Positions 63,897-64,000 of a stretch of DNA of 64,000 nt are shown here, one piece after another. Each line of letters starts with the position of its first letter. Position 1 is the first letter of the stretch. Source of the stretch: JABDIY01 sp963751955 (lineage in GTDB: Bacteria > Actinomycetota > Acidimicrobiia > Acidimicrobiales > SZUA-35). The stretch spans positions 1 to 64,000 of the forward strand of contig CAVVWM010000010.1 of NCBI GenBank assembly GCA_963751955.1. Reading direction: 5' to 3'. The notes under the pieces are model-generated. The model ran no database searches and was not told the origin of the DNA. It worked only from the letters and a program-made list of their open reading frames with translations. Position numbers and translations under genes: made by a program.

Positions 63897-63954
63897 CCAT
63901 TTGAGCCGCGGTGGTGGGGGAGTGTGAAGCCTGCGAGACTGGCGGGGTGTCGGG
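63897..63954. repeat. 56-bp direct repeat, copy 2 (downstream of copCD)
   Basis: Matches 62158-62213 except for CC in place of T and an extra G. It ends in the GTG start of the next gene (63947). The two copies flank the copCD gene precisely. Confidence 0.85.
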
Positions 63955-64000
63955 CGTAGAGGATTCGAAAACCAATGATTCGAAACCGATTGTGAAGAAC
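63947..64000 (+). CDS. 5' end of a gene running off the window
   Basis: From the GTG at 63947 an open frame reads MSGVEDSKTNDSKPIVKN to the last base. Its first three codons match the mini-ORF in repeat copy 1. The gene is cut by the window edge and cannot be identified. Confidence 0.4.
   Translation, partial: MSGVEDSKTNDSKPIVKN

Overview
The window is high-GC DNA from an actinobacterium. It carries a WhiB-type iron-sulphur regulator, two DUF222/HNH genes of the 13E12-repeat kind, frequent GTG and TTG starts, and operons joined by ATGA or GTGA overlaps. The gene mix suggests an Acidimicrobiia-like lineage, but no rRNA, tRNA or other taxonomic marker is present, so that placement is inference. 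I see no CRISPR array, prophage or classical insertion sequence.

Layout. 0-6 kb: an MDR-family oxidoreductase, then a minus-strand branched-chain 2-oxoacid dehydrogenase operon (E1-alpha, E1-beta, E2) followed by a broken FGGY kinase. 6-18.5 kb: a surface-polysaccharide and signalling block. It holds a large membrane GT-C-like protein with two anchored partner proteins, a fused GT2-GT4 glycosyltransferase, and a five-gene overlapping operon (STAS protein, polysaccharide flippase, hybrid histidine kinase, H-NOX haem sensor, kinase-like protein without its histidine). A convergent OmpR-type regulator closes the block. 18.5-24 kb: a DUF222 relic, glutamate-type dehydrogenase, M20 peptidase, MalY-like aminotransferase and a MaoC-domain protein. 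24-29.3 kb: two response regulators converging on two overlapping paralogous membrane histidine kinases that have lost complementary catalytic parts. 29.5-37.6 kb: membrane protein, cNMP-domain protein, methyltransferase, fused hydantoinase and phosphoglucomutase. 37.7-39.5 kb: a decayed DUF222/HNH two-gene element. 39.9-45.2 kb: a BMP-type nucleoside ABC transporter. 45.4-51.3 kb: AceE/transketolase-like enzyme, L,D-transpeptidase, LarA-like protein, WhiB and DsbA-like protein. 51.5-53.3 kb: an intact copy of the DUF222/HNH element. 53.5-58.4 kb: NTR-like protein, PepSY protein with its two-component system, and a lipoprotein. 58.5-64 kb: diguanylate cyclase, an oxidoreductase relic, a DUF2254 protein and CopCD flanked by a 56-bp direct repeat.

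Main points. (1) The H-NOX protein has the canonical haem residues and sits in one coupled operon with a polysaccharide flippase and a complete HisKA-REC-HPt relay. This looks like nitric-oxide control of envelope polysaccharide. (2) The boxes CTTGA-N6-CTTGAGA occur upstream of three transcription units in that block. A second box type, TTCAG-N6-TTCAGGA, precedes both the PepSY gene and its neighbouring regulator. (3) The kinase pair at 25.1-29.3 kb appears to divide one kinase's functions between two full-length proteins. (4) Seven apparent single-base frameshifts occur in the window. Read-level checking is needed to separate sequencing error from gene decay.
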